Translations under genes and position numbers: made by a program
DNA from: Pedobacter kyonggii
GTDB lineage: Bacteria; Bacteroidota; Bacteroidia; Sphingobacteriales; Sphingobacteriaceae
NCBI RefSeq assembly: GCF_004310665.1
Contig: NZ_SIXF01000019.1
Location: 1 to 64,000, forward strand
DNA length: 64,000 nucleotides
Direction of reading: 5' to 3'
Notes under the pieces: model-generated
Databases searched by the model: none
What the model saw: only the letters and a program-made list of their open reading frames with translations
What the model was told of the DNA's origin: nothing
Shown here: piece by piece, positions 9,174 to 18,580 of the stretch
Layout: the number at the start of each line of letters is the position of its first letter
Numbering within the stretch: the first letter of the stretch is position 1

Positions 9174-9247
9174 GGATAAAAATTAAAACAAAAACCAGGT
9201 ATGCAAAGGGAAATAATTAGCCCGAGCATACCTTAAAAATTAAAACC

Positions 9248-9628
9248 ATGAACAATTACACTGAAAATTCAAATGCAATAGCAGCAGTATTATCTTCTTA
9301 TTTCAACGGAATTTTTAATGGGGATACCACACTGCTCAGGAAAATATTTCACCCTCAGTCTATATTGGCTGGTGATGTAAATGGTATTCCATATTTTAAA
9401 ACGCTTGATGAATACTTAGAAGGCGTAAGTAAGCGCAAAAGTCCGCAGGAGCTCAATGAAACATTTCGTATGGAAATATTGTCGATAGAAATTATCAATT
9501 CTATTGCAATTGCCAAAGTTCATCTGCCTATGTTTGATTTTAATTATTACGATCTTTTATCGCTAAATTTAACAGATCGGGGATGGGTAATTGTGAATAA
9601 ACTCTTAACCAACGTGAAAATTTACTAG
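9248..9628 (+). CDS. SnoaL/NTF2-like (putative lumazine-binding) protein
   Basis: A 126-residue protein with the cone-shaped NTF2-like pattern: a helical start (AAVLSSYFNGIFNGDTTLLRKIFHPQSIL), then a strand-rich half ending with RGWVIVNKLLTNV. It resembles the putative lumazine-binding group of Bacteroidota. No catalytic residues can be assigned. Its stop is one base before the ATG of the nitronate monooxygenase gene, so the two are very likely translated together. Confidence 0.75.
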   Translation: MNNYTENSNAIAAVLSSYFNGIFNGDTTLLRKIFHPQSILAGDVNGIPYFKTLDEYLEGVSKRKSPQELNETFRMEILSIEIINSIAIAKVHLPMFDFNYYDLLSLNLTDRGWVIVNKLLTNVKIY

Positions 9629-9629
9629 G

Positions 9630-10688
9630 ATGTGGAATAGAACTAAAATAACCGAACTTTTAGAGGTCGAATATCCGATTTTATTAGGCCCAATGGGCGG
9701 TGGATTTTCAACACCTGAGCTTTTAGCAGCCGTATCAAATGCAGGCGGACTTGGAAGCCTGGGCGCATATACCTTAACGCCTCAAGAAATTATTGAAAGT
9801 GATAAGATCATAAGAACAAAAACGGATAAACCTTACAACATCAACCTATGGGTAAATGATGTAGATGAGCATTTGCTTAATTATCCATCAGAAAAAATTG
9901 AGGAGATTAAACTATTATTCAAACCTTTTTTTGACGAGTTGAGCATCCCATTACCCGATCTTGATGCCAACATTCCTTCAAAATTTTTGAAACAGGTAGA
10001 AACGCTTTTCGAGCTGAAACCCGCAGTATTTAGTTTTATATTCGGCATACCTTCAAAAGAAATATTAAACGAAGCGCGAAAGCAAGGTATTAAAACAGTG
10101 GGTGCAGCAACCACATTAGACGAAGCTTTGGCACTCGAAGAAGCCCGGGTTGATGCCATTGTAGCAACAGGATTTGAAGCGGGCGGACATCGTCCTTCAT
10201 TCCTTAAACCAGCAGATGAATCATTGACAGGAACTTTTGCATTGATCCAACAGGTAAAAGCGAAAACAAAAACACCCATAATTGCTGCTGGTGGTATTGC
10301 CGATGCAAAAGGTATAAGGGCAGCATTAACGCTTGGTGCAGATGCAGTTCAGATTGGTACGGCCTTTTTAGTAACCGACGAATCTAATGCAACGCCGATG
10401 CACAAGGCAAAACTTTTCTCCGAAGAATCAAAAAATACGGTACTTTCTAAATCATTAACCGGTAGAATGGGCCGGATGATTGCTAACCGGATATCTGGTG
10501 CTATTCGTTATGAAACTGAAGTATTGCCCTTTCCACTGCAAACCCGATTAATGGGACCGTTAAGAGCCGCTGCCATTGAACAGGGCAAAACAGATTTGTA
10601 CAATTTTTGGTCGGGACAAAACGCGGTAAACTTAAAATATACTTCTGCAAAAGAATTAATGGAAGCGTTGATTAGAGCGATGGGGTAG
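9630..10688 (+). CDS. Nitronate monooxygenase family FMN protein
   Basis: A 352-residue TIM-barrel flavoprotein. It has the start LLEVEYPILLGPMGGGFSTPELLAAVSNAGGLGSLG, GFEAGGHR (the substrate/FMN His, about 186-193) and AAGGIADAKGIRAALTLGADAVQIGTAFL, the phosphate-binding end of the barrel. These are the hallmarks of nitronate monooxygenase/2-nitropropane dioxygenase. Such enzymes oxidise alkyl nitronates; some relatives are enoyl-ACP reductases (FabK), which cannot be fully excluded. It is the last gene of the set that starts with YceI. Confidence 0.87.
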   Translation: MWNRTKITELLEVEYPILLGPMGGGFSTPELLAAVSNAGGLGSLGAYTLTPQEIIESDKIIRTKTDKPYNINLWVNDVDEHLLNYPSEKIEEIKLLFKPFFDELSIPLPDLDANIPSKFLKQVETLFELKPAVFSFIFGIPSKEILNEARKQGIKTVGAATTLDEALALEEARVDAIVATGFEAGGHRPSFLKPADESLTGTFALIQQVKAKTKTPIIAAGGIADAKGIRAALTLGADAVQIGTAFLVTDESNATPMHKAKLFSEESKNTVLSKSLTGRMGRMIANRISGAIRYETEVLPFPLQTRLMGPLRAAAIEQGKTDLYNFWSGQNAVNLKYTSAKELMEALIRAMG

Positions 10689-10841
10689 TTGGCTTATTCT
10701 TCAGAGGCTGGTCTTCTCTACTAGTTAGCTGAAGATCGATAATGGTAAACTCATTAATTGTTTAATCGGTTAACTGGTTGTTGAGAACTGTTAACTTGCA
10801 ACTAGACTTCGGACTTCCGACTAAAGACTTCGGACTAAATG
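10689..10841. repeat. Intergenic degenerate repeat (TTCGGACT-type)
   Basis: No gene is visible. The stretch holds AT-rich sequence with TAATCGGTTAACTGG, then two near copies of a GACTTCGGACT unit separated by TTCCGACTAAA, ending just before the YdeI gene stop. Related pieces occur at about 6890-6955 (GACTTCCGACTAA) and 11455-11525 (TAAATCGGTTAATCG), so this looks like a dispersed intergenic repeat of the genome. Confidence 0.4.
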
Positions 10842-11420
10842 CTACTTCACCCGCACATTTTCTCCGGCTAACCTAACCGTTTCGTTAATTCTTGTTGCTC
10901 TTGTTTCTGCTCTTTTGGCCTCTGATATCCATTTTAGAATGGCTTTTTTAGAAGAACGAGGAAATTTTTCCCAATGGGTTTGTGCTGCTTTGTTGGGTTC
11001 AAATTCTTTTTTTAAATCATCGGGTACAATCAGTTTTTCCACATCGTTCAGGGCATCCCACATGCCGTTGGCTTTAGCTGTTTCGATTGACTGTAGTCCT
11101 GCATGGCTCATCATTCCTTGAGCTATCATATGTAAAGCCTTGTTCTTGTTAATTGCGCTCCAGTTGCTTTTAGGTTTTCTTTTGGAGAAAAATTGATAAC
11201 GGCTTTCCTCATCCCTTTTCAGGGTTAAACTATCGATCCATCCATAACAAAGGGCTTCATCAACTGCGTTGCTATGTGGTAAACTATTTGCTGATGCATC
11301 TTTTTTGTAGATAATTAACCAAACAGATACTTCTTTTTCATGGTTTTTGGCGAGCCATTGGCGCCAATCGGCCTGGGTTTTGGCATAAAAAGCCTTAACT
11401 CCGTTTTTTATTTCTTCCAT
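10842..11420 (-). CDS. YdeI/OmpD-associated family protein
   Basis: A 192-residue cytoplasmic protein. It contains KNHEKEVSVWLIIYKK, DEALCYGWIDS and SNWSAINKNKA, the conserved core of the YdeI/OmpD-associated (bacteriocin-protection-like) family, and the C-terminal region with LKWISEAKRAETRATRINETV. The biochemical role of this family is not established. It is transcribed away from the nitronate monooxygenase block and is followed upstream by DHFR-like and GNAT genes on the same strand. Confidence 0.85.
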   Translation of the reverse strand: MEEIKNGVKAFYAKTQADWRQWLAKNHEKEVSVWLIIYKKDASANSLPHSNAVDEALCYGWIDSLTLKRDEESRYQFFSKRKPKSNWSAINKNKALHMIAQGMMSHAGLQSIETAKANGMWDALNDVEKLIVPDDLKKEFEPNKAAQTHWEKFPRSSKKAILKWISEAKRAETRATRINETVRLAGENVRVK

Positions 11421-11525
11421 AGGAATAGTTCAATGGTTCATTTGTCATTCGTTTAGTAGTCTTTCGTACAGCTCATGGTAATAGGTTAATTGTGTAAATC
11501 GGTTAATCGATGCCTAATGCCCAAC

Positions 11526-12074
11526 TTATCTAACCACTCCATATATAAGCTGCACAACACCTGATGGGGCACTTTTTGTTTCTTTTAATGTTAACCAAAC
11601 CCGATTGGTGATTTCGCTAAACAGTAATTTTCCTTCACCTAATATTACGGGATGCACAGCCAGTTGTAACTCATCAACCAGGCCGGCATTTAAAAAGCTA
11701 GATATCAGTTTTGCACCACCATATAGCCATATGTTTTTGCCGGGAAGGTTTTTAATTTCGTTAACCCTTTGCACAATATCCGACTGGATAAAAGTAGCAT
11801 CTGTACCATCATCTGTTTTGGTATGCGAAAAAACATATTTTTTCTTGCTGTTAATATTTTCGGAGATCGATTTCATCAATTCATCCTCTTCTTCTCCGGG
11901 TGAGTAATTTCCCCAAAGATCATAGCTGATCCGTCCATAAAAAATAGAATCTATGCCATCTAAAAAGTTGTTAAAATTGGCGTCACCATCCATAATGCAC
12001 CAATCAATTTCTCCATTAGGCCCTTCAATGTAGCCATCAAGCGTAACGGCAAGGTTTAGAATAATCTTTTTCAT
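11526..12074 (-). CDS. Dihydrofolate reductase family protein (RibD C-terminal type)
   Basis: A 182-residue protein starting MKKIILNLAVTLDGYIEGPNGEIDW, then GIDSIFYGRISYDLWGNY and KNIWLYGGAKLISSFLNAGLVDEL, and VHPVILGEGKLLF. These are the conserved blocks of the RibD-C/DHFR-like NADPH-binding fold. Proteins of this group are mostly uncharacterised reductases; it is not a housekeeping folA. It is 9 bases after the GNAT gene on the same strand and likely cotranscribed. Confidence 0.87.
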   Translation of the reverse strand: MKKIILNLAVTLDGYIEGPNGEIDWCIMDGDANFNNFLDGIDSIFYGRISYDLWGNYSPGEEEDELMKSISENINSKKKYVFSHTKTDDGTDATFIQSDIVQRVNEIKNLPGKNIWLYGGAKLISSFLNAGLVDELQLAVHPVILGEGKLLFSEITNRVWLTLKETKSAPSGVVQLIYGVVR

Positions 12075-12083
12075 ATTTCAGTA

Positions 12084-12479
12084 TTATTTTGTTCGTTCGA
12101 TACTAAAAGCGCGATCCTCTTTATTAAAACCCACTTTAGGGTAATAATCAAAAGCAGTAGGTACTGATAAGAGAATGAGCATGCATTGAGGACCAAGTTT
12201 TTCGCGCGTTATTGCGATCATTTCCTTGCCTATTCCCGAACTTTTTAAATCTGTAAATACAGCCAGATCCGCCAGGTAAGCGCACCAAACCCAATCGGTA
12301 ATGGTTCTTGAAATACCAACAAGTTTATCCTTTTGCCATGCGGTAACCAATAGGTCGGCATTTTTTAACATCAGCGCTATTCTTTCCGGTTCAGTTGGCC
12401 TTTTAAGATTAGCGTTTGTAAACAGTTCAATTACTGTTTCCGGTTCTGGAATTACGTCTAGTCTATAGGTAATATTCAT
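12084..12479 (-). CDS. GNAT family N-acetyltransferase
   Basis: A 131-residue single-domain acetyltransferase. The middle strand-helix WCAYLADLAVFTDLKSSGIGKEMIAITRE contains the acetyl-CoA pyrophosphate loop (SSGIGKEM), and the C-terminus has the typical AFDYYPKVGFNK. The acceptor substrate is not predictable. It appears to be the first gene of the GNAT-DHFR-like pair and is divergent from the TPR regulator gene. Confidence 0.87.
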   Translation of the reverse strand: MNITYRLDVIPEPETVIELFTNANLKRPTEPERIALMLKNADLLVTAWQKDKLVGISRTITDWVWCAYLADLAVFTDLKSSGIGKEMIAITREKLGPQCMLILLSVPTAFDYYPKVGFNKEDRAFSIERTK

Positions 12480-12554
12480 ATTGGCAAATGATTTTTGGTA
12501 CTAAATTACAAAATAACAGGCTTATAACCAGTCAAAAGACCGAGAGAACTGTAA

Positions 12555-12568
12555 TGTGATATTTCACA
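12555..12568. promoter_or_regulatory. Possible CRP-like inverted repeat
   Basis: TGTGATATTTCACA is an inverted repeat of TGTGA and TCACA with a 4-base spacer instead of the usual 6. It lies in the divergent region between the GNAT gene (minus) and the TPR-HTH gene (plus). The shared half-site with the palindrome at 7569 suggests the same regulator family, but the spacing is wrong for canonical CRP, so this is a weak call. Confidence 0.3.
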
Positions 12569-12652
12569 TCACTTAATTTTTCAACTTAACCTTAAGTTAA
12601 CATATACGCTCTTTCTTTGTTCAGCATTGCCTGATATATAGATGTTTTTAAT

Positions 12653-14257
12653 ATGATCAAACCCTTTAGTGTTCTTGTACTTTTTTTGCTTTTCATTTCG
12701 AATGCGATTGCCCAAGAAGAAAAATTCGAATTGATTATTGCGCTGAATCAAAAAGATCCGACTGCAGCCCTGGCTCAATTAAAAAAAATATACGCCAAAT
12801 CTATCGATGACAATGATGAGCTTTTAGAAGGTAAATGTTTGCAGCAAATGGGCAAGATTTGTTATACACAGGGGCATTTCAGTCAATCTTTAGAGTTCTT
12901 TTTAAAAGCCGATAAAATATTCAACAATGCCAATCAATCGCTCTTATTGGCCGCCAACCTTAACGATGCGGGCGTGCTATACTATTATATGAAGCAGAAA
13001 GACAAGGCCATGAATAGCTATAGCAAAGCCATTAGTATTTATAAAAGATCGGATAACTTAACCGGACAGGCAACCGTTTTGGGCAATATCGGGCAGTTAT
13101 ACGAAAAAAGGCAACTTTACGACAGTGCATTTTATTATCAAAAACTGGCTTTAAAAATAAATGAACAGGTTAATGACAAGAGCGGTGCAGCAAAAATACA
13201 CGAAAACCTAGGCAGTATATATGAAGATCTGGAGCGTTACGATTCTGCATATGTGCATTTTAAACAGTCGTTAAATTTATATCAGGAAGACCATAATGAC
13301 TTGGGTAGTATCGAGGTAATTAATAATCTCGGCGATATTCTCCGTAAAACAGGCCGTTATAAAGAAAGCATTGTGCAAACCGAAACTGCACTGAAACTGG
13401 CCGAAAAGATGGGGAATGTTTACCAGTTGAGTTCCTGCTGCAGGGATTTAGGCAAAGCCTACGAACTGTTGAACAATATGGACAGCGCCTACCACTATGT
13501 AAAACTTGGTTATAAGTATACTATTGATCTGTATTCGGAAGATGGTGCTCGGCAGGTGGCCTTTTTGCAGGTGCTTTACGATATCAATAAAAAATCGGAG
13601 GAGATTAATAAACTGAAAAACGACAGGAAGGTGAACAGGATTATTGCTTTTTCTGCCACAATTGTGGTGATATTATTGGTTGTTTTAGGTTTTTTTATTT
13701 TTAGCAGACAACGGTTAAAGTTAAGAGATCAGCAAATGTTGGCGCGGCAGAAGGCAATACAACACGATATGACCAGTCTGGAACTAAAAAATCTTCAGCT
13801 CGAAGAGCAAAATCTGAAACAGCTGTTGGAGGTTAAAAGCAGAGAACTCTCTACCCATACCTTAAATCTGATTAAACACAACCAGTTTTTGGAAAACCTT
13901 AGAGGCACTTTACAGGCGATGGTAAAAGAGGATAAGCGCGATCAGAAAAAACAGATGAACCAGATCCTCACGGAGATTAATCAGAGCTTTAATCACGAAC
14001 GCAACTGGAAAGAATTTACGGTGGCTTTCGAACAGGTCCACCATCAGTTTCTCGAAAGCCTAAAAAAATACAGCAATGAGCTTACTTCAGCCGATATGCG
14101 CTTGATTGCACTGTTAAAAATGAACCTCGATTCAGGAGATATTGCAACCTTGCTTGGTATATCTACCGATAGCTTAAGGGTATCGAGATATAGGCTAAGA
14201 AAAAAGCTAAATCTGTCGCAAGGCGATAATTTATCGGCATTTATCCAGGCATTGTAA
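12653..14257 (+). CDS. Membrane-anchored TPR protein with C-terminal LuxR-like helix-turn-helix
   Basis: A 534-residue protein with a signal peptide (1-20, cut after NAIA), at least five tetratricopeptide repeats (about 60-300), one membrane helix (about 330-350), a charged coiled-coil (about 355-450) and a C-terminal helix-turn-helix with ADMRLIALLKMNLDSGDIATLLGISTDSLRVSRYRLRKK reading split as recognition helix TDSLRVSRYR. Bacteroidota use this plan (periplasmic TPR sensor, cytoplasmic DNA-binding domain) for local control. The gene lies 261 bases before the phytase-type receptor operon on the same strand, so control of that operon is plausible but not shown. Confidence 0.82.
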   Translation: MIKPFSVLVLFLLFISNAIAQEEKFELIIALNQKDPTAALAQLKKIYAKSIDDNDELLEGKCLQQMGKICYTQGHFSQSLEFFLKADKIFNNANQSLLLAANLNDAGVLYYYMKQKDKAMNSYSKAISIYKRSDNLTGQATVLGNIGQLYEKRQLYDSAFYYQKLALKINEQVNDKSGAAKIHENLGSIYEDLERYDSAYVHFKQSLNLYQEDHNDLGSIEVINNLGDILRKTGRYKESIVQTETALKLAEKMGNVYQLSSCCRDLGKAYELLNNMDSAYHYVKLGYKYTIDLYSEDGARQVAFLQVLYDINKKSEEINKLKNDRKVNRIIAFSATIVVILLVVLGFFIFSRQRLKLRDQQMLARQKAIQHDMTSLELKNLQLEEQNLKQLLEVKSRELSTHTLNLIKHNQFLENLRGTLQAMVKEDKRDQKKQMNQILTEINQSFNHERNWKEFTVAFEQVHHQFLESLKKYSNELTSADMRLIALLKMNLDSGDIATLLGISTDSLRVSRYRLRKKLNLSQGDNLSAFIQAL

Positions 14258-14456
14258 CCGTTACATCAGCTGTAATATATTACCTGTTTTTTTGGTTTTT
14301 AGGAGCTTAACAATTTGTTAATGTAACGGTAACGAAAGCATAATGGCGTTTTGATGCTTGTTTAATTTATTGGTAATCATTGTGTTGTGTTTTGGTGTTG
14401 CCTTTTGATATATGCTTGTTGTAACGCTGTTGCCTTTATGTAACCTCAATAATTTC

Positions 14457-14484
14457 TTTGTGTAAAATGGTGTATACACCTTTG
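14457..14484 (+). promoter_or_regulatory. Candidate Bacteroidota promoter for the phytase locus
   Basis: TTTG at 14457-14460 and CACCTTTG at 14477-14484 resemble the -33 and -7 (TAnnTTTG) elements with a 16-base gap; one of the eight -7 positions does not match. A start near 14490 would leave a leader of about 30 bases before the ATG at 14519. This is a pattern match only. Confidence 0.35.
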
Positions 14485-14518
14485 CCCCGTCGATAATAAA
14501 AAGACATTACCAAACACA

Positions 14519-17296
14519 ATGAACAAACTATTACAAATTCTGTTTTTACTTCTTTTTTGTGCAGGCACAGCCTACGCCACAAAACTGAAAGGCCATGTTT
14601 ACGATAGGCAGACCGGCGAGGCCATTGTAGGTGCTACGGTGGTTTTAGAAAATCCGAGGCGCATAACCAATACCGGATTGGATGGGACTTTTGAGTTTAA
14701 GGATGTAAAAGTAGGTACAGCAACGATCAGCGTGAGTTATATTACCTACAAAACCATTAGCAAAACTATAGTTGTAGTAAAAGAGGATAACGATCACTTA
14801 AAGTTTTACATGGAGAGTGATTCGAAAAGCCTCGATGATGTAACGATCAAATCAAATGCGGTGAGTTCTACTGATCAAGGTGCCAGGCGTTTAGAGAAAG
14901 ATGCTACACAGCTGATGAATATTGTATCGGGTAGATCGATTGAAATTTCGCCAGATTTAACCGTGGCAAACGTGATGCAACGTGTTTCGGGTGTTTCTAT
15001 TGAGAGAAACAGCAATGGCGACGGGCAATACGCCATATTGAGGGGTATGGATAAACGGTACAATTACACACTGGTAAATGGCGTTAAAATTCCAAGTCCG
15101 GATAATAAATACCGTTACGTTCCGCTGGATCTTTTTCCTTCTGATTTACTCGATCGTTTAGAGGTGTATAAAACCCTTACCCCAAATTTAGAGGGCGATG
15201 CCATTGGTGGAGCCATTAATATGGTGATGAAAAACGCTCCAGGCTTATTGCAGGTAAATGCCAATGTTTCTACTGGTTACAGCCAGTTGTTTTTCGATCG
15301 TAAGTTTGCCAGTTTTGATGCTTCAGGCATCAATTATAAATCGCCTTATGAGTTAAACGGAAAGAACTACAACGCTATGCAGAACGATTTTACAAAGGGA
15401 ACACTCGATTATAAATATAAAAATCCGGCACCTAATTTAATCGGAAGTTTATCATTAAGTAAACGCTTTTTAGATAATAAGCTGGGCGTAGTAATAGCAG
15501 GAAGCTACCAGAATACGTACCGTGGCAGCAACAGTACTTTTTATAATAATGCGGTTGTTGGAAGTGATGCTTATGCCACAATTACCAGTAAAAGTTACCG
15601 CGAATTCTCAGAACAACAGCAAAGAACAGGTTTGCATGGAAAGGCTGATTACGTTTTTAACAAAGATCATCAGATTAGCCTGTATAATGTATATGTTAAC
15701 CTGAAAAATCAGCAGGTTAGAGATGCTGTAACTACTACCTATAACGGCGTTTATAATCCTACGGTAGGAAACGCAGAATTGGTTTACGATACCCGCAACC
15801 GTTTAACCGAACAACAGATTTACAATAGTACCTTGCATGGCGATCATAAATTTTTTGATGATAAATTTAAAGTACAATGGTCAGCTGTTTATTCTTCGGC
15901 CAAAAATGATGTGCCCGATAATACCAGTATCAGTTTAAACGGGATAGAGCAGAATTTTCAAAGCAAACGTACCAGTTTAGTCAATACCAATCCGGTTACC
16001 CGCAGGTGGGAACGCAATACTGACGAAGACTTAACAGGTTATCTGGATTTGACTTACTGCGTTTTAACGGGAGTGCACAAATTGGATATTATGACAGGAG
16101 GTTTATACCGCGATAAACAAAGAAGCAGCTTCTTTAATAATTACAGTTTGGCCCCGAACGCAGATGGGGCAAACGATGTTTATGGTGTGGATTTTCAGAA
16201 TTATACCGATCTAAACTTAGTTGTGAGTAATCCTACAGGGGCTGTGGCAAATTCACTTACTTATGATGCAACGGAAAAAATCGGCGCTGGTTATGGTATG
16301 TTTAAATACGCTTCAGCTAAATTAGAAGTAATTGGTGGTGCAAGAGTAGAACATACCAATCAGGGTTATAATCTTCTTTTTCCGGCAGGAGAATCTTTTC
16401 CAAAGGGAAATCAGGTATACACCGATGTGCTGCCTAGTTTAACGGCAAAATATTTTCTAACAGAAAAGGCACAGCTGCACGCTTCTTATTATAAAGCACT
16501 AAACCGTCCGGGTTTTTATGAAATTGTACCTGGAAAAGTAGTAAATGAAGAATTTCAGGAGAGGGGTAACCCAAACCTTCAACGCGCCTTAGCAGATAAC
16601 TTCGATTTACGTTATGAACTTTTTCCTGGTGCTTCCGAGCAGTTATTAGTTGGTGCCTTCTATAAAAGGATAAAAAATCCTATTGAATATACTTTCCAGG
16701 CCGATGCCGTTCGCGGACAGGATATTTATTATACACCTGGAAACTTTGGTACTGCTAAAAATTACGGTGCAGAGGTAGATTACATCAAGTATTTCAGTAA
16801 AATCGGCGTAAAGGCCAATTATACTTATACCCATTCGCGTATTGTAACCCCTAAAACCACAAGAAGTATTAACAGTGCAACAGGCGATATCCAGGCGCTT
16901 TCTGTTGATCAGGAGCGACCTCTTTACGGACAATCAGCACACATTGCCAACTTATCATTGTTATTTAAAGACACTAAAAAAGGCTGGGATGTTCAGGTTG
17001 CGGGTGCTTATACAGGTCCTCGTATTAATACTGTTTCTCAATTTTTAAATAACGATTTATGGCAAGAAGGTTTCATTCAGATGGATGCATCTGCCGAAAA
17101 ACGTTTTAAAGGTGGCATTAGTGTTTTTGTAAAAGCCAATAACATCTTAAATACCCCAACAAAATTATTTATAAAAGGTACAAATCCAGAAAATGATAAG
17201 ATCAATGAAGATTTAGTCAAAAATGGAAACACCTTGGTCAGGAGTGATTATTTTGGCCAAAACTACCTTGTTGGTTTCAGATATAAGTTTAATTAA
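14519..17296 (+). CDS. TonB-dependent receptor, putative phytate/phosphate-ester receptor
   Basis: A 925-residue outer-membrane receptor. Signal peptide to about residue 20, CarboxypepD_reg-like domain (about 22-100), plug (about 125-240, with RVSGVSIERNSNGDGQYAIL and DLLDRLEVYKTLTPNLEG), then a long barrel ending in a YLVGFRYKFN strand. No STN domain, so it is not built for FecR signalling. It is 23 bases upstream of a beta-helix lipoprotein and then a phytase, with no SusD. This context suggests import of phytate or its lower inositol phosphates; ligand identity is inferred from the phytase only. Confidence 0.87.
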   Translation: MNKLLQILFLLLFCAGTAYATKLKGHVYDRQTGEAIVGATVVLENPRRITNTGLDGTFEFKDVKVGTATISVSYITYKTISKTIVVVKEDNDHLKFYMESDSKSLDDVTIKSNAVSSTDQGARRLEKDATQLMNIVSGRSIEISPDLTVANVMQRVSGVSIERNSNGDGQYAILRGMDKRYNYTLVNGVKIPSPDNKYRYVPLDLFPSDLLDRLEVYKTLTPNLEGDAIGGAINMVMKNAPGLLQVNANVSTGYSQLFFDRKFASFDASGINYKSPYELNGKNYNAMQNDFTKGTLDYKYKNPAPNLIGSLSLSKRFLDNKLGVVIAGSYQNTYRGSNSTFYNNAVVGSDAYATITSKSYREFSEQQQRTGLHGKADYVFNKDHQISLYNVYVNLKNQQVRDAVTTTYNGVYNPTVGNAELVYDTRNRLTEQQIYNSTLHGDHKFFDDKFKVQWSAVYSSAKNDVPDNTSISLNGIEQNFQSKRTSLVNTNPVTRRWERNTDEDLTGYLDLTYCVLTGVHKLDIMTGGLYRDKQRSSFFNNYSLAPNADGANDVYGVDFQNYTDLNLVVSNPTGAVANSLTYDATEKIGAGYGMFKYASAKLEVIGGARVEHTNQGYNLLFPAGESFPKGNQVYTDVLPSLTAKYFLTEKAQLHASYYKALNRPGFYEIVPGKVVNEEFQERGNPNLQRALADNFDLRYELFPGASEQLLVGAFYKRIKNPIEYTFQADAVRGQDIYYTPGNFGTAKNYGAEVDYIKYFSKIGVKANYTYTHSRIVTPKTTRSINSATGDIQALSVDQERPLYGQSAHIANLSLLFKDTKKGWDVQVAGAYTGPRINTVSQFLNNDLWQEGFIQMDASAEKRFKGGISVFVKANNILNTPTKLFIKGTNPENDKINEDLVKNGNTLVRSDYFGQNYLVGFRYKFN

Positions 17297-17319
17297 ATAG
17301 AATTTAAAGATACAAAGAC

Positions 17320-18579
17320 ATGAAATCGAATCAGATTTTTAAATTAATGATCCTCATGGCGCTAGCCTTGGCAGGATGCGAAAAAGCCAATGTGGATGTA
17401 GATACGGCTGCTGTAGACGGTTCAGCAATTGGAGAGGTTTCTGGTGTTTGGGCGAAGGGCAGCACCCAGGTAATTAAAGGTGATGTGATTATCCCCGAAG
17501 GTAAATCTTTAACCATTGAAGAAGGGGTAACGGTTTTAATGGATACGGTTGCAAAACCCGAATTTATCGTAAAAGGTAATCTGTATGCGCTCGGAACGGC
17601 AGAAAATCCAATTAAGTTTACGGTAAACGAATTTTATAAAACCCCTTTAACAAAATTCGGAAAACTTTGGGGAGGAATCCTGGCCGGCCCAACTGCTGAG
17701 GAACTCGTCCTGGATCACGTGATTCTCGAATATGGGGGCGCTAAAACTTCCGATGCTTCTACATCTGTTAAATTGGGACTTTATAAGGCTGTTGCCGGAG
17801 AAAGTTTACCCGCGCTTTGGTTTGCTAATGCCAAAGGCAGGTTAGTTGTTCAGAATAGCACCATCAGAAATTTTCAGGAAGATTGTACTTACATTGAGGG
17901 GGGTAGAATTATTTTTGCCAACAATGTTTTTTATACCACTGGTGTAACAGGAGGAGAGGCCATGAACTTCAAATCGGGCTGCTTGGCTGATATAGCCTAT
18001 AATTTGGTTTATAGCACCAATACCAATGCTTTGAAATTATCAAACACTGGAGATAAAACACCGCAAACCTATATTATTGCCTATAACAATACCATGGTGA
18101 ATACGGGCTGGAGAAGACCAACTGCGAAAGGTGGATCAATCTGGCTGGAGAGTACTGTACGTGCCGATTTGTATAATAATCTTTTCGCCAATACCCGTTT
18201 TGGTGTAAAAAGGGATCCAAAAAAGCCTGAAGATAACCGTTCTGCTTACAGCAATAACTGGTATTATGGTTTCGATCAGACCACTGTAAATCAGTTTCAG
18301 CTAACCGGCGATATTGTAGGCGGTAAAAACGATGTGATTAGCAATGTTGCCGGAGCAAATGATCCTAAATTTGTGAATTATCCCTTAAATACTGCGGTTA
18401 CCAATGCCGATTTTAATACTGCATGGGATTTTCACCTGCAAGGCAACTCGCCAGCTTTGGGCAAGGGCATCACCAACTTTACCCGCCATCACCAAGCTGG
18501 AATTATAATGAAAAATGGTATCACCTATATCTCGCCTTCACCATCAACATTTGTTGGTGCATACGGAACTAAAATATAA
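17320..18579 (+). CDS. Beta-helix surface lipoprotein next to TonB receptor
   Basis: A 419-residue lipoprotein; the signal peptide ends ALALAGC (Cys20). The mature part starts with VSGVWAKGSTQVIKGDVIIPEGKSLTIEEGVTVLM, a typical opening of right-handed parallel beta-helix proteins, and later repeats of short strands with Asn ladders (VVQNSTIRNF, FANNVFY, IAYNNTMVN, LYNNLFANT). The negatively charged residues right after the Cys are unlike the SusD export signal but common among outer-membrane lipoproteins. It takes the SusD position between receptor and phytase, so it may act as the surface ligand-binding partner. Confidence 0.78.
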   Translation: MKSNQIFKLMILMALALAGCEKANVDVDTAAVDGSAIGEVSGVWAKGSTQVIKGDVIIPEGKSLTIEEGVTVLMDTVAKPEFIVKGNLYALGTAENPIKFTVNEFYKTPLTKFGKLWGGILAGPTAEELVLDHVILEYGGAKTSDASTSVKLGLYKAVAGESLPALWFANAKGRLVVQNSTIRNFQEDCTYIEGGRIIFANNVFYTTGVTGGEAMNFKSGCLADIAYNLVYSTNTNALKLSNTGDKTPQTYIIAYNNTMVNTGWRRPTAKGGSIWLESTVRADLYNNLFANTRFGVKRDPKKPEDNRSAYSNNWYYGFDQTTVNQFQLTGDIVGGKNDVISNVAGANDPKFVNYPLNTAVTNADFNTAWDFHLQGNSPALGKGITNFTRHHQAGIIMKNGITYISPSPSTFVGAYGTKI

Positions 18580-18580
18580 A

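Noticed and set aside
18515-18580. Longer start for the phytase gene
   Set aside because: It would overlap the previous lipoprotein gene by 65 bases and hide the lipoprotein signal that begins at the ATG at 18581.
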